DNA of 64,000 nt from Stomorhina lunata (GCA_933228675.1 OW121742.1:110020493-110084492), one strand, 5' to 3'. Counted from the stretch's first letter, positions 1 through 12,200 are shown. Notes: generated from the letters alone by a model not told the origin. Program-made: numbers and translations.

Positions 1-2876
1 CTGAACTAGAACTGAACTAGAACTGAACTAGAACTGAACTAGAACTGAACTAGAACTGAACTAGAACTGAACTAGAACTGAACTAGAACTGAACTAGAAC
101 TGAACTAGAACTGAACTAGAACTGAACTAGAACTGAACTAGAACTGAACTAGAACTGAACTAGAACTGAACTAGAACTGAACTAGAACTGAACTAGAACT
201 GAACTAGAACTGAACTAGAACTGAACTAGAACTGAACTAGAACTGAACTAGAACTGAACTAGAACTGAACTAGAACTGAACTAGAACTGAACTAGAACTG
301 AACTAGAACTGAACTGGAACTGATTTAGAACTGAAGTAGAACTGAACTAGAACTAAACTAGAACTAAACTAGAACTAAACTAGAACTAAACTAGAACTAA
401 ACTAGAACTAAACTAGAACTAAACTAGAACTAAACTAGAACTAAACTAGAACTAAACTAGAACTAAACTAGAACTGAACTAGAATCAGAACTAGAACTGA
501 ACTAGAATCAGAACTAGAACAGAACTAGAACTGAACTAGAACTGAACTAGAACTGAACTAGAACTGAACTAGAACTGAACTAGAACTGAACTAGAACTGA
601 ACTAGAACTGAACTAGAACTGAACTAGAACTGAACTAGAACTGAACTAGAACTGAACTAGAACTGAACTAGAACTGAACTAGAACTGAACTAGAACTGAA
701 CTAGAACTGAACTAGAACTGAACTAGAACTGAACTAGAACTGAACTAGAACTGAACTAGAACTGAACTAGAACTAGAACTGAACTAGAACTGAACTAGAA
801 CTGATCTAGAACTGAACTAGAACTGAACTAGAACTGAACTAGAACTGAACTAGAACTGAACTAGAACTGAACTAGAACTGAACTAGAACTGAACTAGAAC
901 TGAACTAGAACTGAACTAGAACTGAACTAGAACTGATTTAGAACTGAAGTAGAACTGAACTAGAACTAAACTAGAACTAAACTAGAACTAAACTAGAACT
1001 AAACTAGAACTAAACTAGAACTAAACTAGAACTGAACTAGAATCAGAACTAGAACTGAACTAGAATCAGAACTAGAACAGAACTAGAACTGAACTAGAAC
1101 TGAACTAGAACTGAACTAGAACTGAACTAGAACTGAACTAGAACTGAACTAGAACTGAACTAGAACTGAACTAGAACTGAACTAGAACTGAACTAGAACT
1201 GAACTAGAATTGAACTAGAACTGAACTAGAACTGATTTAGAACTGAAGTAGAACTGAACTAGAATCAGAACTAGAACAGAACTAGAACTGAACTAGAACT
1301 GAACTAGAACTGAACTAGAACTAGAACTGAACTAGAACTGAACTAGAACTGAACTAGAACTAAACTAGAACTAAACTAGAACTGAACTAGAATCAGAACT
1401 AGAACAGAACTAGAACAGAACTAGAACTGAACTAGAACTGAACTAGAACTGAACTAGAACTGAACTAGAACTGAACTAGAACTGAACTAGAACTGAACTA
1501 GAACTGAACTAGAACTGAACTAGAACTGAACTAGAACTGAACTAGAACTGAACTAGAACTGAACTAGAACTGAACTAGAACTGAACTAGAACTGAACTAG
1601 AACTGAACTAGAACTGAACTAGAACTGAACTAGAACTGAACTAGAACTGAACTAGAACTGAACTAGAACTGAACTAGAACTGAACTAGAACTGAACTAGA
1701 ACTGAACTAGAACTGAACTAGAACTGAACTAGAACTGAACTAGAACTGAACTAGAACTGAACTAGAACTGAACTAGAACTGAACTAGAACTGAACTAGAA
1801 CTGAACTAGAACTGAACTAGAACTGAACTAGAACTGAACTAGAACTGAACTAGAACTGAACTAGAACTGAACTAGAACTGAACTAGAACTGAACTAGAAC
1901 TGAACTAGAACTGAACTAGAACTGAACTAGAACTGAACTAGAACTGAACTAGAACTGAACTAGAACTGAACTAGAACTGAACTAGAACTGAACTAGAACT
2001 GAACTAGAACTGAACTAGAACTGAACTAGAACTGAACTAGAACTGAACTAGAACTGAACTAGAACTGAACTAGAACTGAACTAGAACTGAACTAGAACTG
2101 AACTAGAACTGAACAAGAACTGAACTAGAACTGAACTAGAACTGAACTAGAACTGAACTAGAACTGAACTAGAACTGAACTAGAACTGAACTAGAACTGA
2201 ACTAGAACTGAACTAGAACTGAACTAGAACTGAACTAGAACTGAACTAGAACTGAACTAGAACTGAACTAGAACTGAACTAGAACTGAACTAGAACTGAA
2301 CTAGAACTGAACTAGAACTGAACTAGAACTGAACTAGAACTGAACTAGAACTGAACTAGAACTGAACTAGAACTGAACTAGAACTGAACTAGAACTGAAC
2401 TAGAACTGAACTAGAACTGAACTAGAACTGAACTAGAACTGAACTAGAACTGAACTAGAACTGAACTAGAACTGAACTAGAACTGAACTAGAACTGAACT
2501 AGAACTGAACTAGAACTGAACTAGAACTGAACTAGAACTGAACTAGAACTGAACTAGAACTGAACTAGAACTGAACTAGAACTGAACTAGAACTGAACTA
2601 GAACTGAACTAGAACTGAACTAGAACTGAACTAGAACTGAACTAGAACTGAACTAGAACTGAACTAGAAATGAACTAGAACTGAACTAGAACTGAACTAG
2701 AACTGAACTAGAACTGAACTAGAAATGAACTAGAACTGAACTAGAACTGAACTAGAACTGAACTAGAACTGAACTAGAACTGAACTAGAACTGAACTAGA
2801 ACTGAACTAGAACTGAACTAGAACTGAACTAGAACTGAATTAGAACTGAACTAGAATTGAAACAGAACAGAACTCA
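1..2876. repeat. 11-bp satellite array with higher-order blocks
   Basis: An almost uninterrupted head-to-tail array of an 11-bp unit, CTGAACTAGAA, runs from the window edge. A variant, CTAAACTAGAA, is confined to runs near 350-470, 960-1030 and 1365-1380. A marker block containing GATTTAGAACTGAAGTAG recurs near 323, 932 and 1233, and AGAATCAGAACTAG units follow near 483, 1040 and 1261, so part of the array is built from larger repeated blocks. From about 1430 to 2830 the array is nearly homogeneous. It decays over the last 40 bases into AT-rich DNA. Every frame contains stops, so it is not coding. Confidence 0.98.
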
Positions 2877-3819
2877 AAACATTTCTTATAAAAATATAAA
2901 AATTTTGAAAAACTTTCTTTAAGAATAAGTAATTTTTCAAAAATTATCGATAAAAATAAAAAATTTTTGAAAAAATTCATATAAAAATAAGAAGATTTTG
3001 AAAATTTCCTTCAAATAATAAGAAATTTTTGAAAATTTTCTTTAAATAATAAGACATTTTTGAAAATTTTCCTATAAAAATAAGAAATTTTTTACAATTG
3101 CCCAAAGTTAAAAAGAATGAAGTCCACTTCTATCGCAATAACACCTCAATTTCTTAAACCCTTTTCAAAGAAGTCTTTATTTTTGATAGAAGGACCTGCA
3201 AAAAAAGTAACAGACAAAAGGATGCCACAAAATAAAATACATGTTTTTGTGTGTTTGTCTTTGTATAGAAAATCATAGTAAAAACTAGTACATGATGAAA
3301 AGGATTAAAGTACTTTTGAGTTAAAAAGGATCACAAATATGAGTGCATGCATAACAAGGAGCAGGAGTACGAGTATGTTTGTGTGTATGTATGCATATCT
3401 AAACACTTCAATATAGGTTACATTTTGTTTTCAAATACTTGTGAGTGAGTGAATGAATATATTTTAGGTTTACAGGATATGTACGAGTGGATGTGGGTGG
3501 GTGTCTGTGAGTGTGTGGGTGTATGAATGTGTAATCTCGGTACTAAATATTTATAATGTGGCTATTTTTTCTCATGAATGCTTAATAAACATTTGGTTTC
3601 AAATGATGTTTTTCTATTATTTTCAGTTTAATCCTTTGGGATTATTTGGAAATGGCTTTAGGTTTCGTTTTTTATTTGTATAATGAGTGTGTCCTAAAAT
3701 TATTGTAATGACTTAAATAGTGAGCAATTAATGTTAGTTCTTATTAAAAGTTGCAATGTGAATAAAGAAGTCGGTTACAAAAGGACTGTATAGATAACCT
3801 AATAAAATTTTACATTTAA
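2877..3819. other. AT-rich spacer, no gene seen
   Basis: The first 230 bases hold decayed copies of the family A satellite in its reverse orientation (TTTTTGAAAATTTTCC-type units). The rest is AT-rich with a TG-rich stretch around 3240-3540. A 60-codon open frame at 3501-3683 has no recognisable protein character. Confidence 0.6.
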
Positions 3820-4880
3820 AGGAAACTTTATTATTTTTATAAGAAATTTTCCTATTTTTATAGGAAATTTTTCAAAAATTTTCTATTTTTATAGGAAATT
3901 TTTCAAAAATTTTCTATTTTTATAGGAAAATTTTCAAAAATTTTCTATTTTTATAGGAAATTTTTCAAAAATTTTCTATTTTTATAGGAAATTTTTCAAA
4001 AATTTTCTATTTTTATAGGAAATTTTTCAAAAATTTTCTATTTTTATAGGAAATTTTTCAAACATTTTCTATTTTTATAGGAAATTTTTCAAAAATTTTC
4101 TATTTTTATTGGAAATTTTTAAAAAATTTTCTATTTTTATTGGAAATTTTTAAAAAATTTTCTATTTTTATTGGAAATTTTTAAAAAATTTTCTATTTTT
4201 ATTGGAAATTTTTAAAAAATTTTCTATTTTTATTGGAAATTTAAAAAAAAAATTTTATTTTTATAGGAAATTTTTCAAAAATTTTTATAGGAAATTTTTC
4301 AAAAATTTCCTATTTTTATAGGAAATTTTTCAAAAATTTCCTATTTTTATAGGAAATTTTTCAAAAATTTCCTATTTTTATAGGAAATTTTTCAAAAATT
4401 TCCTATTTTTATAGGAAATTTTTCAAAAATTTCCTATTTTTATAGGAAATTTTTCAAAAATTTCCTATTTTTATAGGAAATTTTTCAAAAATTTCCTATT
4501 TTTATAGGAAATTTTTCAAAAATTTCCTATTTTTATAGGAAATTTTTCAAAAATTTCCTATTTTTATAGGAAATTTTTCAAAAATTTCCTATTTTTATAG
4601 GAAATTTTTCAAAAATTTCCTATTTTTATAAGAAATTTTTCAAAAATTTCCTATTTTTATAGGAAATTTTTCAAAAATTTCCTATTTTTATAGGAAATTT
4701 TTCAAAAATTTCCTTTTTTTATAGGAAATTTTTCAAAAATTTCCTATAAACATTTTTGAAAAATTTCCTATAAAAATAGGAAAATTTCGTGTTTATATAG
4801 GAACTTTTTATAAAAACTTTTTCAAAAATTTCTTATTTTTATAAGAACTCTTTCAAAAATTTCTTATTTATATAGCAATT
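3820..4880 (+). repeat. 31-bp satellite family A, forward array
   Basis: About 33 tandem copies of a 31-bp unit containing TTTTTATAGGAAATTTTTC. The unit is built from two dyads: GGAAATTTTT-C-AAAAATTTCC, self-complementary around one base, and CCTAT-TTTT-ATAGG. Sub-variants are clustered (TTTTCTATT copies first, then TTTCCTATT copies from about 4290), as expected from unequal exchange. The ends are degenerate. Confidence 0.95.
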
Positions 4881-5835
4881 TTTTTTAAAAATTACGAATT
4901 TTACTCAAGTGAAAAATTTTAAAAAATTCTCTACTTGTGCTTTCTAAGTCTCCTCCACTGTTTATAGCTTAAAGATAGCATTACAGAACCATTTCAAAAC
5001 AAATTATTCGCAGTTTAAAAACTCAAGTGAAGAGTTAACAAGAGCGGAAGTTAAAAAAAAAAAAACAAAAAAGTATTAAAAAAATTTTAAACCAATATTT
5101 TAGTTTATTTCCAAATGGTAATAAATTAACATTAAAATAGAATATTTGAAAAAAAAATTCCTACTATATCATTTAAAAATAAATTTACTGGCTAAAGATA
5201 ATCTTAATTGTCTATAATAATGGAAAAAGCAAAAATTTAATTATACAAAATATGAGTAAATAGATTACAATTGTTTAAAAGTAATTTAAAATAACTGCGA
5301 GTACTAACGATAAATGCGCGCAAATAATGGGCGTTTTTTGAAACGCTAAGGGAATTGGGAATTCGGGGAGATTATCGTTAATTGAATTCGTTTAGTATAC
5401 AATTATAATATTTTATGGGTTTAAATAAAAGTAAAAAAGTTTCAATAAAGTGATTTGAATGGCTCTTAAATGTTTATAAAGAATTTATTTAATAAAAGTG
5501 TTTGAAAAAGTGCAAGAATCCGGTAAATTTCAAGGAATTCCCTAGATTCGGAAGATTAAAGTCTTAAGGTATTGAACAATTTTTAAGAATCCCCTGTCTT
5601 CATTTGCATTCCTTAAAATATGGTAACGCTGTAGCTCGACTACGTGTTCTTTTCTTTAAATAAAAATTGCACAAAAGAAAAGTTTTGAGTTAAAAATAAT
5701 TAAAACAAAATATTTTTTGCCCTCATAAGACGAAGAACAATAAAAGAATTAAAATTGAATGAAAACACGTGCCGAAATATAACAAATTTCAAAACACTTG
5801 TGTTTCAGCAAATTTAAAAAAAGTCATCAAACTTT
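4881..5835. other. Spacer between opposed satellite arrays
   Basis: AT-rich unique sequence with a less AT-rich patch at about 5310-5400 (ATGCGCGCAAATAATGGGCG) and another near 5600-5650. It could hold a non-coding first exon of the fucosyltransferase gene downstream, but no splice or promoter evidence was strong enough to call one. Confidence 0.4.
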
Positions 5836-7135
5836 AAAGCATAATATAAAAAAAATCCTATAAAAATAAAATTTTTAAAAAGTTCCTATAAAAATAAAAA
5901 AATTTTGAAAAATTTCCTATAAAAATATTAAATTTTCGAAAAATTTCCTATATAAATTTGAAATTTTCAAAAAATTTTCTATAAAACTAAGAAATTTTTG
6001 AAAAATTTCCTATAAAAATAAGAAATTTTTGAAAATTTTCCTATAAAAATAAGAAATTTTTGAAAAATTTATTAAAAAAATAAGAATTTTTTGAAAAATT
6101 TCCTATAAAAATAAGAAATTTTTGAAAATTTTCTATAAAAATATGAAAATTTTGAAAAATTTCCTATAAAAATAAGAAATTTCTGAAAAATTTCCTATAA
6201 AAATAAGAAATTTTTGAAAAATTTTCTATAAAATTAAGAAATTTTTGAAAAATTTCCTATAAAATTAAGAAATTTTCAAAAAATTTTCTATAAAACTAAG
6301 AAATTTTTGAAAAATTTCCTATAAAAATAAGAAATTTTTGAAAATTTTCCTATAAAAATAAGAAATTTTTGAAAAATTTATTAAAAAAATAAGAATTTTT
6401 TGAAAAATTTTCTATAAAAATATGAAAATTTTGAAAAATTTCCTATAAAAATAAGAAATTTCTGAAAAATTTCCTATAAAAATAAGAAATTTTTGAAAAA
6501 TTTTCTATAAAATTAAGAAATTTTTGAAAAATTTCCTATAAAATTAAGAAATTTTTGAAAAATTTCCTATAAAATTAAGAAATTTTTGAAAAATTTCCTA
6601 TAAAACTAAGAAATTTTTGAAAAATTTCCTATAAAAATAAGAAATTTTTGAAAAATTTCCTATAAAAATAAGAAATTTTTGAAAATTTTCCTATAAAAAT
6701 AAGAAATTTTTGAAAAACTTCCTATAAAAATAAGAAATTTTTTAAAAATTTCCTTTAAACAACAAGAAATTTAAGAAAACATTTCCTTTAAAATAATAAA
6801 TTTTTTAGAATAATTCCTATACAAATAAGAAATTTTTTGAAAAATTTCCTATAAAAATAAGAAATTTTTGAAAATTTTTTTATTTTTATAGGATTTTCTA
6901 TGAAAATCCTATAAAAATTTTTTTAAAAATTTCCTTTAAACAACAAGAAATTTAAGAAAACATTTCCTTTAAAATAATCAATTTTTTAGAATAATTCCTA
7001 TACAAATAAGAAATTTTTTGACAAATTTCCTCTAAAAATAGCAAAATTTTTGAAAAATTTCCTATGAAAATCGGAAATTTTAAAAAATTCCTTAAAAACA
7101 AAATAAAAAATTAAAAAAAGAATTATTTAAAATAA
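5836..7135 (-). repeat. 31-bp satellite family A, reverse array
   Basis: Tandem units carrying CCTATAAAAATAAGAAATTT, the reverse complement of the family A monomer, so this array opposes the one at 3820-4880. It is more degenerate. A block of roughly 330-350 bp is itself duplicated: the order of variant monomers near 5980-6240 reappears near 6290-6520. A second local duplication involves the CAACAAGAAATTTAAG segment near 6770 and 6940. It ends about 100 bp before the FucTA-like start codon. Confidence 0.93.
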
Positions 7136-7238
7136 AGAAATATTGAAAAATATATTTTGAATTTTATTTTTAGGTAATGAACGATGTATGAAAAACTTAA
7201 ATTAATTTTCAATTAGAAAATTGGTTTCATCTGTTAAC

Positions 7239-10200
7239 ATGAGACGTCCAAAGATATCATTAAAGAAATATTTTTATTTTACCATAATATGCGCTTTACT
7301 GCTGATATTTTTATATAATTTTAAGTAAGTACCTAAAAATCGAAATTATAAGTATTGAATATTTTTAAACAAAATTATAATTTCCCTAACCCTGCCTTTA
7401 CAACAGAGAACGTGAAGTATGGAAGCCAAAATCATCCTCAATTGCCTCATCAGCCGCATCGAATCAGCAACAACAACAACATTTAGGACAAAATCTAGAC
7501 GATGACTACAATGACAAGTACGAAGAAGATGATGAAACCGAAAAACCCCTAGATAGCTCAAAAACTCAGACACGTCTTAAAGTGAGCACTACAAAAACGC
7601 CACAGCAGCTGCCTGGTGTAGACACCGCAGCAGAACCTCAAGAACAGAGTGAAAGTGAGCATGAACCCCATCTACAGCAATTGCAGCAGCCACAGCAAAA
7701 TAATTTAGCTTCCAATCCTCTAGATCCCATATCAAAAGCTTGGTTCTTTAAGAATGGTGAATACTATCCCAAACCGGCCAAGGTACACAAGAAACGTCGC
7801 GGCAAAAAGGCTCATTTACAGGGTTCAAAATTGTTTCCCTACCAAGACCCGTATAGTCAATCAGCTGATGTATGTACCGCCAAACTATGAGGAAATTAAA
7901 ACAAGCGGCAAGCTCAAAACTATTTTACTATATAATGGTTTGGGTCCTTGGAATGTAAAACCGGGGCGTGATGTCTTCCTACGCTCAAAATGTCCCGTGG
8001 ACACCTGTACTATAACAGCGTCACGAGATCAGGTTAGTACAGCCGATATGATTTTGTACAAAGATCATTATATACCCACGGGTATACGAAGACCGGCCAA
8101 TTCAAGACAAGTCTCAATGCTTTACTATTTGGAGTGTCCATATCATACGCAAAATGTTAAAGTACCAGATGCCATAAATTGGACAGCTACCTATAGGTAA
8201 GTGGAAATAGAAAAGTCCAAATGAATAACAAATTATTTTAAATTATTTTTTTCAGGAGAGATAGTGATATTGTGGCCCCCTATGAAAAATGGGTCTATTA
8301 CGATTCGCGCATTCATCAGCAGGAACAAGATCATAACTATGCGCTGAATAAAACTAAAAAGGTGGCCTGGTTTGTATCGAATTGTGGGGCAAGAAATGGC
8401 CGACTACAATTTGCTCATGAACTAGGCAAATATATAGATGTAAGTTGAAAACATACATATAAAGGGTGGGCAAATTTGAGGTCAAAAGTTAATAGGCTTA
8501 AAAAAGTTCACTAGAACTATGGGAATTTATAAAGTAATGTAACTTCGTTCAAATGTCGGTAGACTTCCGCTCTTTTCTCAAAATTTTAATCATTTGAATC
8601 TGAACCACATTTTCCCAGAAAGCTTCGGTTGTCTCCTCAATGCAGCGCCAAATATTATGTTTAAGAGGGTCAGTTGTTTGTTCACGTAAAAAACCATGGC
8701 TTTCAAATGGTCCTATTAAAATAATCCAGAGGCTTCTAATCATAAATTTTCTTACTTTTATAGGAAATTTTCCAAAAATTTCCTATGTTTATAGGAAATT
8801 TTCCAAAAATTTCCTATTTTTATAGGAAATTTTCCAAAAATTTCCTATTTTTATAGGAAATTTTCCAAAAATTTCCTATTTTTATAGGAAATTTTCCAAA
8901 AATTTCCTATTTTTATAGGAAATTTCCCAAAAATTTACTATTTTTATAGGAAATTTTCCAAAAATTTACTATTTTTATAGGAAATTTTCCAAAAATTTAC
9001 TATTTTTATAGGAAATTTTCCAAAAATTTACTATTTTTATAGGAAATTTTCCAAAAATTTACTATTTTTATAGGAAATTTTCCAAAAATTTACTATTTTT
9101 ATAGGAAATTTTCCAAAAATTTACTATTTTTATAGGAAATTTTCCAAAAATTTACTATTTTTATAGGAAATTTTTCAAAAATTTCCTATTTTTATAGGAA
9201 ATTTTTCAAAAATTTCCTATTTTTATAGGAAATTTTTCAAAAATTTACTATTTTTATAGGAAATTTTTCAAAAATTTACTATTTTTATAGGAAATTTTTC
9301 AAAAATTTACTATTTTTATAGGAAATTTTTCAAAAATTTACTATTTTTATAGGAAATTTTTCAAAAATTTACTATTTTTATAGGAAATTTTTCAAAAATT
9401 TACTATTTTTATAGGAAATTTTTCAAAAATTTACTATTTTTATAGGAAATTTTTCAAAAATTTACTATTTTTATAGGAAATTTTTCAAAAATTTACTATT
9501 TTTATAGGAAATTTTTCAAAAATTTACTATTTTTATAGGAAATTTTTCAAAAATTTACTATTTTTATAGGAAATTTTTCAAAAATTTACTATTTTTATAG
9601 GAAATTTTTCAAAAATTTACTATTTTTATAGGAAATTTTTCAAAAATTTACTATTTTTATAGGAAATTTTTCAAAAATTGACTATTTTTATAGGAAATTT
9701 TTCAAAAATTTACTATTTTTATAGTAAATTTTTCAAAAATTTACTATTTTTATAGGAAAATTTTCAAAAATTTACTATTTTTATAGGAAAATTTTCAAAA
9801 ATTTACTATTTTTATAGGAAATTTTTCAAAAATTTACTATTTTTATAGGAAATTTTTCAAAAATTTACTATTTTTATAAGAAACTTTTCAAAAATTTACT
9901 ATTTTTTTTGTCAAAAATTTACTATTTTTATAGGAAATTTTTCAAAAATTTACTATTTTTATAGGAAATTTTTCAAAAATTTACTATTTTTATAGGAAAT
10001 TTTTCAAAAATTTACTTCCTAATCTCAAATTTGCCAACCCTGTTTGGTACATATTTACCAAAATGGCAACACTTATATTTATGTTCTTCACTATTGTGAA
10101 TGTTTCCTGAATGGAAAACCTTTATAAAGTTGCCACATGGTTTGAGAAAGAAAGAAGGCTCTTAAGTTTAATATTAAACCCTTTTTTCCCCATTATCCCT

Positions 10201-10722
10201 TTTAAGGTGGACATCTATGGCGCTTGCGGCAATTACAAATGCTCTCGCGTTCATGCCAACAAATGTTTCGAAATGCTCGATCGTGACTATAAATTCTATT
10301 TGGCTTTTGAAAACTCCAACTGCAAAGACTATATAACCGAGAAATTCTTTGTCAATGCCCTCAATCGCAACATATTGCCCATTGTTATGGGTGCCCGACC
10401 CGAAGACTATGAAGTAAGTGCTCCCCAAAGATCCTACATACACGTCGATGAGTTTGCCTCGGCCTCAGAGCTGGCGGATTATTTACATATTCTGGATAAC
10501 GATGAGAAACTATACAACTCGTACTTCAATTGGAAGGGCACGGGCGAGTTTATCAATACGTATTATTGGTGTCGCGTCTGTTCGTCGCTGCACGATGAGG
10601 ATTCGTTGCGAAAGCCACGCTGGTATACGGATGTCAATGATTGGTGGCGTGGTCCGGGTGTATGTACAAATGGTTCTTGGCGTAATTTTAAGGCACGAAA
10701 AGATGTAATTACCGATGATTAG
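7239..10722 (+). CDS. FucTA: Core alpha-1,3-fucosyltransferase (GT10), FucTA-like, with one apparent frameshift
   Basis: Golgi type II enzyme; insect FucTA adds core alpha-1,3-fucose to N-glycans (the HRP epitope). Four exons fit GT/AG borders: 7239-7324, 7407-8196, 8256-8439 and 10207-10722. Residues 1-10 are basic and 11-28 form the membrane anchor (YFYFTIICALLLIFLYNF). A Gln/Glu-rich stem follows, then the catalytic region with SKCPVDTC, WFVSNCGARNGRLQ and the GT10 signature FYLAFENSNCKDYITEKFF. The C-terminus keeps a CRVC pair. Exon 2 changes frame at 7848-7850: dropping one C of GACCCG joins the stem to the Drosophila-like QLMYVPPNY segment and gives a 524-residue protein, close to what I expect for insect FucTA. 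The base is either a sequence error or a disabling mutation. Intron 3 (1.8 kb) holds a transposase relic and a satellite array. Family identity is secure; functionality is not. Confidence 0.93.
8549..8743 (-). pseudogene. Decayed DDE (Tc1/mariner-type) transposase fragment in FucTA intron 3
   Basis: The minus-strand frame contains LKHNIWRCIEETTEAFWENV, matching the pattern near the C-terminus of mariner-like transposases (LK-x-NIR-x-x-I-x-x-I-P-x-x-x-x-x-x-V). Upstream sequence only vaguely recalls the usual LWGYLK-x-x-VY motif. No terminal repeats were found, and a satellite array begins just downstream. The call rests on a short stretch of similarity. Confidence 0.5.
8755..10016 (+). repeat. 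31-bp satellite family A array inside FucTA intron 3
   Basis: About 40 tandem 31-bp copies in the same orientation as 3820-4880. Three blocks of variants follow one another: GGAAATTTTCC-AAAAATTTCC, then TTTTCC-AAAAATTTACT, then TTTTTC-AAAAATTTACT. The AAAAATTTACT variant is private to this array, so it was homogenised separately from the upstream arrays. It accounts for most of the intron. Confidence 0.96.
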
Positions 10723-10846
10723 GGGGAGAGGAGGGTAGCAGCGAGGGTAAGTTCTTAAGTAGTTAGCTTAATATAAGTGAAAATGTGCAAAAAGAAATAG
10801 AATAAGAAATAATAACTCCGCGAGGAATTTCTCTCTTTTTCATTTG

Positions 10847-10852
10847 AATAAA
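10847..10852 (+). terminator. Candidate polyadenylation signal for FucTA-like gene
   Basis: AATAAA lies about 125 bases past the TAG stop, in a suitable position for 3' processing. No transcript evidence is available. Confidence 0.45.
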
Positions 10853-11704
10853 AATTCCGAATGAAATTTTTATTGTTTTGCCAAAAAAAAGCAATTCTGA
10901 AAAAATGTTAGTTTGGTTTTTGCCCTAAAAGAAATTCTTTTACAAGACGCAAGGGAAAGTTTGGATTAAAATTAATTTTTATTTGTATACTAGGGTTACT
11001 ATTTAGGTCTCGGGAACGGGCAAAATTAATATCAGTTGTATATTAAAACGTTGTAAGTACTTTTATGCAACAAAAAATATCAAATCTTATTATGGTTTTG
11101 CCAGATATTAGCTAATTGACATTAGTTTTACCGGTACCCTTTACCTAAATATTAACCCGCGTACATTAATATTTTATTGAAAACAATAATAAAAAGCTTT
11201 TTATGTATACAGGTCTAAAACGACCAATTAAAAGCGAATTCAAGCAAAACAACATATGCATGCTTCGCATTAAACTTCGGAATTGGTGAATTATGAGTTG
11301 TCAAAATTTCTGCCAGGTTTATTTATACTCTAAGTACTTATATTTTATTTAACTTTGGGTTTCCTTTTAAAAACTGTAAAAATCATTACATTTGCACACA
11401 AAACAAAAAAAAAAAAAGCTGACTCAACAGTTCTGCTAACAGCTGACTCAAAGGCCACTCTCGCGGAATTTTTAATTCCAGGCTTTTATTCTTGAGAAAA
11501 GTGTTTTCCGTGTAAGATTGACTATTATACCTTCATTGATAAAAATATACTGAATTTGTGGACAAAAACTCAATTCCGGGAAGTGAGATCTATTGGAGGT
11601 ACCAGAAATAAAAAACCGATTTTGACCTTTTTCTACTGCCAACAAAAAAACTCTCAGCACCAAATTTTATCAAATTATCATTAGTATTATCAGCTGTATT
11701 TTGA
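10853..11704. other. Intergenic, no gene seen
   Basis: AT-rich DNA without recognisable genes or element ends. An A-rich tract lies at about 11400-11417. The 63-codon minus-strand frame at 11472-11663 shows no recognisable motif. Confidence 0.5.
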
Positions 11705-11741
11705 TTACAAGCTTTGCTTGGGGATCCAGCAAAGCTTGTAA
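11705..11741. repeat. Perfect 14-bp stem hairpin
   Basis: TTACAAGCTTTGCT and its exact complement AGCAAAGCTTGTAA flank the 9-base loop TGGGGATCC. It lies 25 bp from the end of the adjacent mariner-like element. Its outer arm, TTACAAGC, also forms the hairpin at 56267-56293. Confidence 0.85.
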
Positions 11742-11765
11742 CATTATGGTGCTAGTTATTTTTCA

Positions 11766-12200
11766 AAGCGTTATCCATTTTGCGGTTTCAAAAGTGAACG
11801 TAAATAAAACATTTTCGACCACTTTTTGACACATATTGGGCGATATTTCAGCTATAACTTGACGAATGGTTTTTAAGTGCTCAAGAGTTAAAGGTTTATC
11901 TGCATAAACACGGTCTTTCGCGTAGCCCCAAAAAAACAAGTCTAATGGTGTCAAATCGCATGATCTTGGTGGCCAGTTGATATCGCCACGACGAGAAACT
12001 ACATGTGGCACCGTCTTGTTGAAATCATATATTCTCCAAGTCGTATTCTTCAGTACCAGGCAAAGAAGTAAGGTCCAATCACACCTTCTACCAAAGAGCG
12101 CACTAAACAGTGACTTTTTGTGGATATAACGGAATCTCTTCAATTACTTGAGGATTCTCAGAATCCCAAATACGAAAAAAACACGAAATGGATAACCCGA
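11766..12200 (-). mobile_element. Internally deleted mariner-like element, copy 1
   Basis: The left end carries GTTATCCATTTTGCGGTTTC and the right end ACGAAATGGATAACCCGA followed by TA; these are terminal inverted repeats shared with the longer copy at 32933-33762. The minus-strand frame at 11763-12143 encodes the C-terminal part of a DDE transposase: SRRGDINWPPRSCDLTPLDL, then FFWGYAKDRVYADKP, then a LEHLK-x-IRQVIAEI-x-PNMCQKVVEN segment. The N-terminal DNA-binding region and most of the catalytic core are missing. The first bases of the left end have decayed. Confidence 0.85.

Noticed and set aside
10174..10708. Alternative frames inside the last FucTA exon
   Set aside because: They shadow the conserved GT10 catalytic frame and have no similarity of their own.
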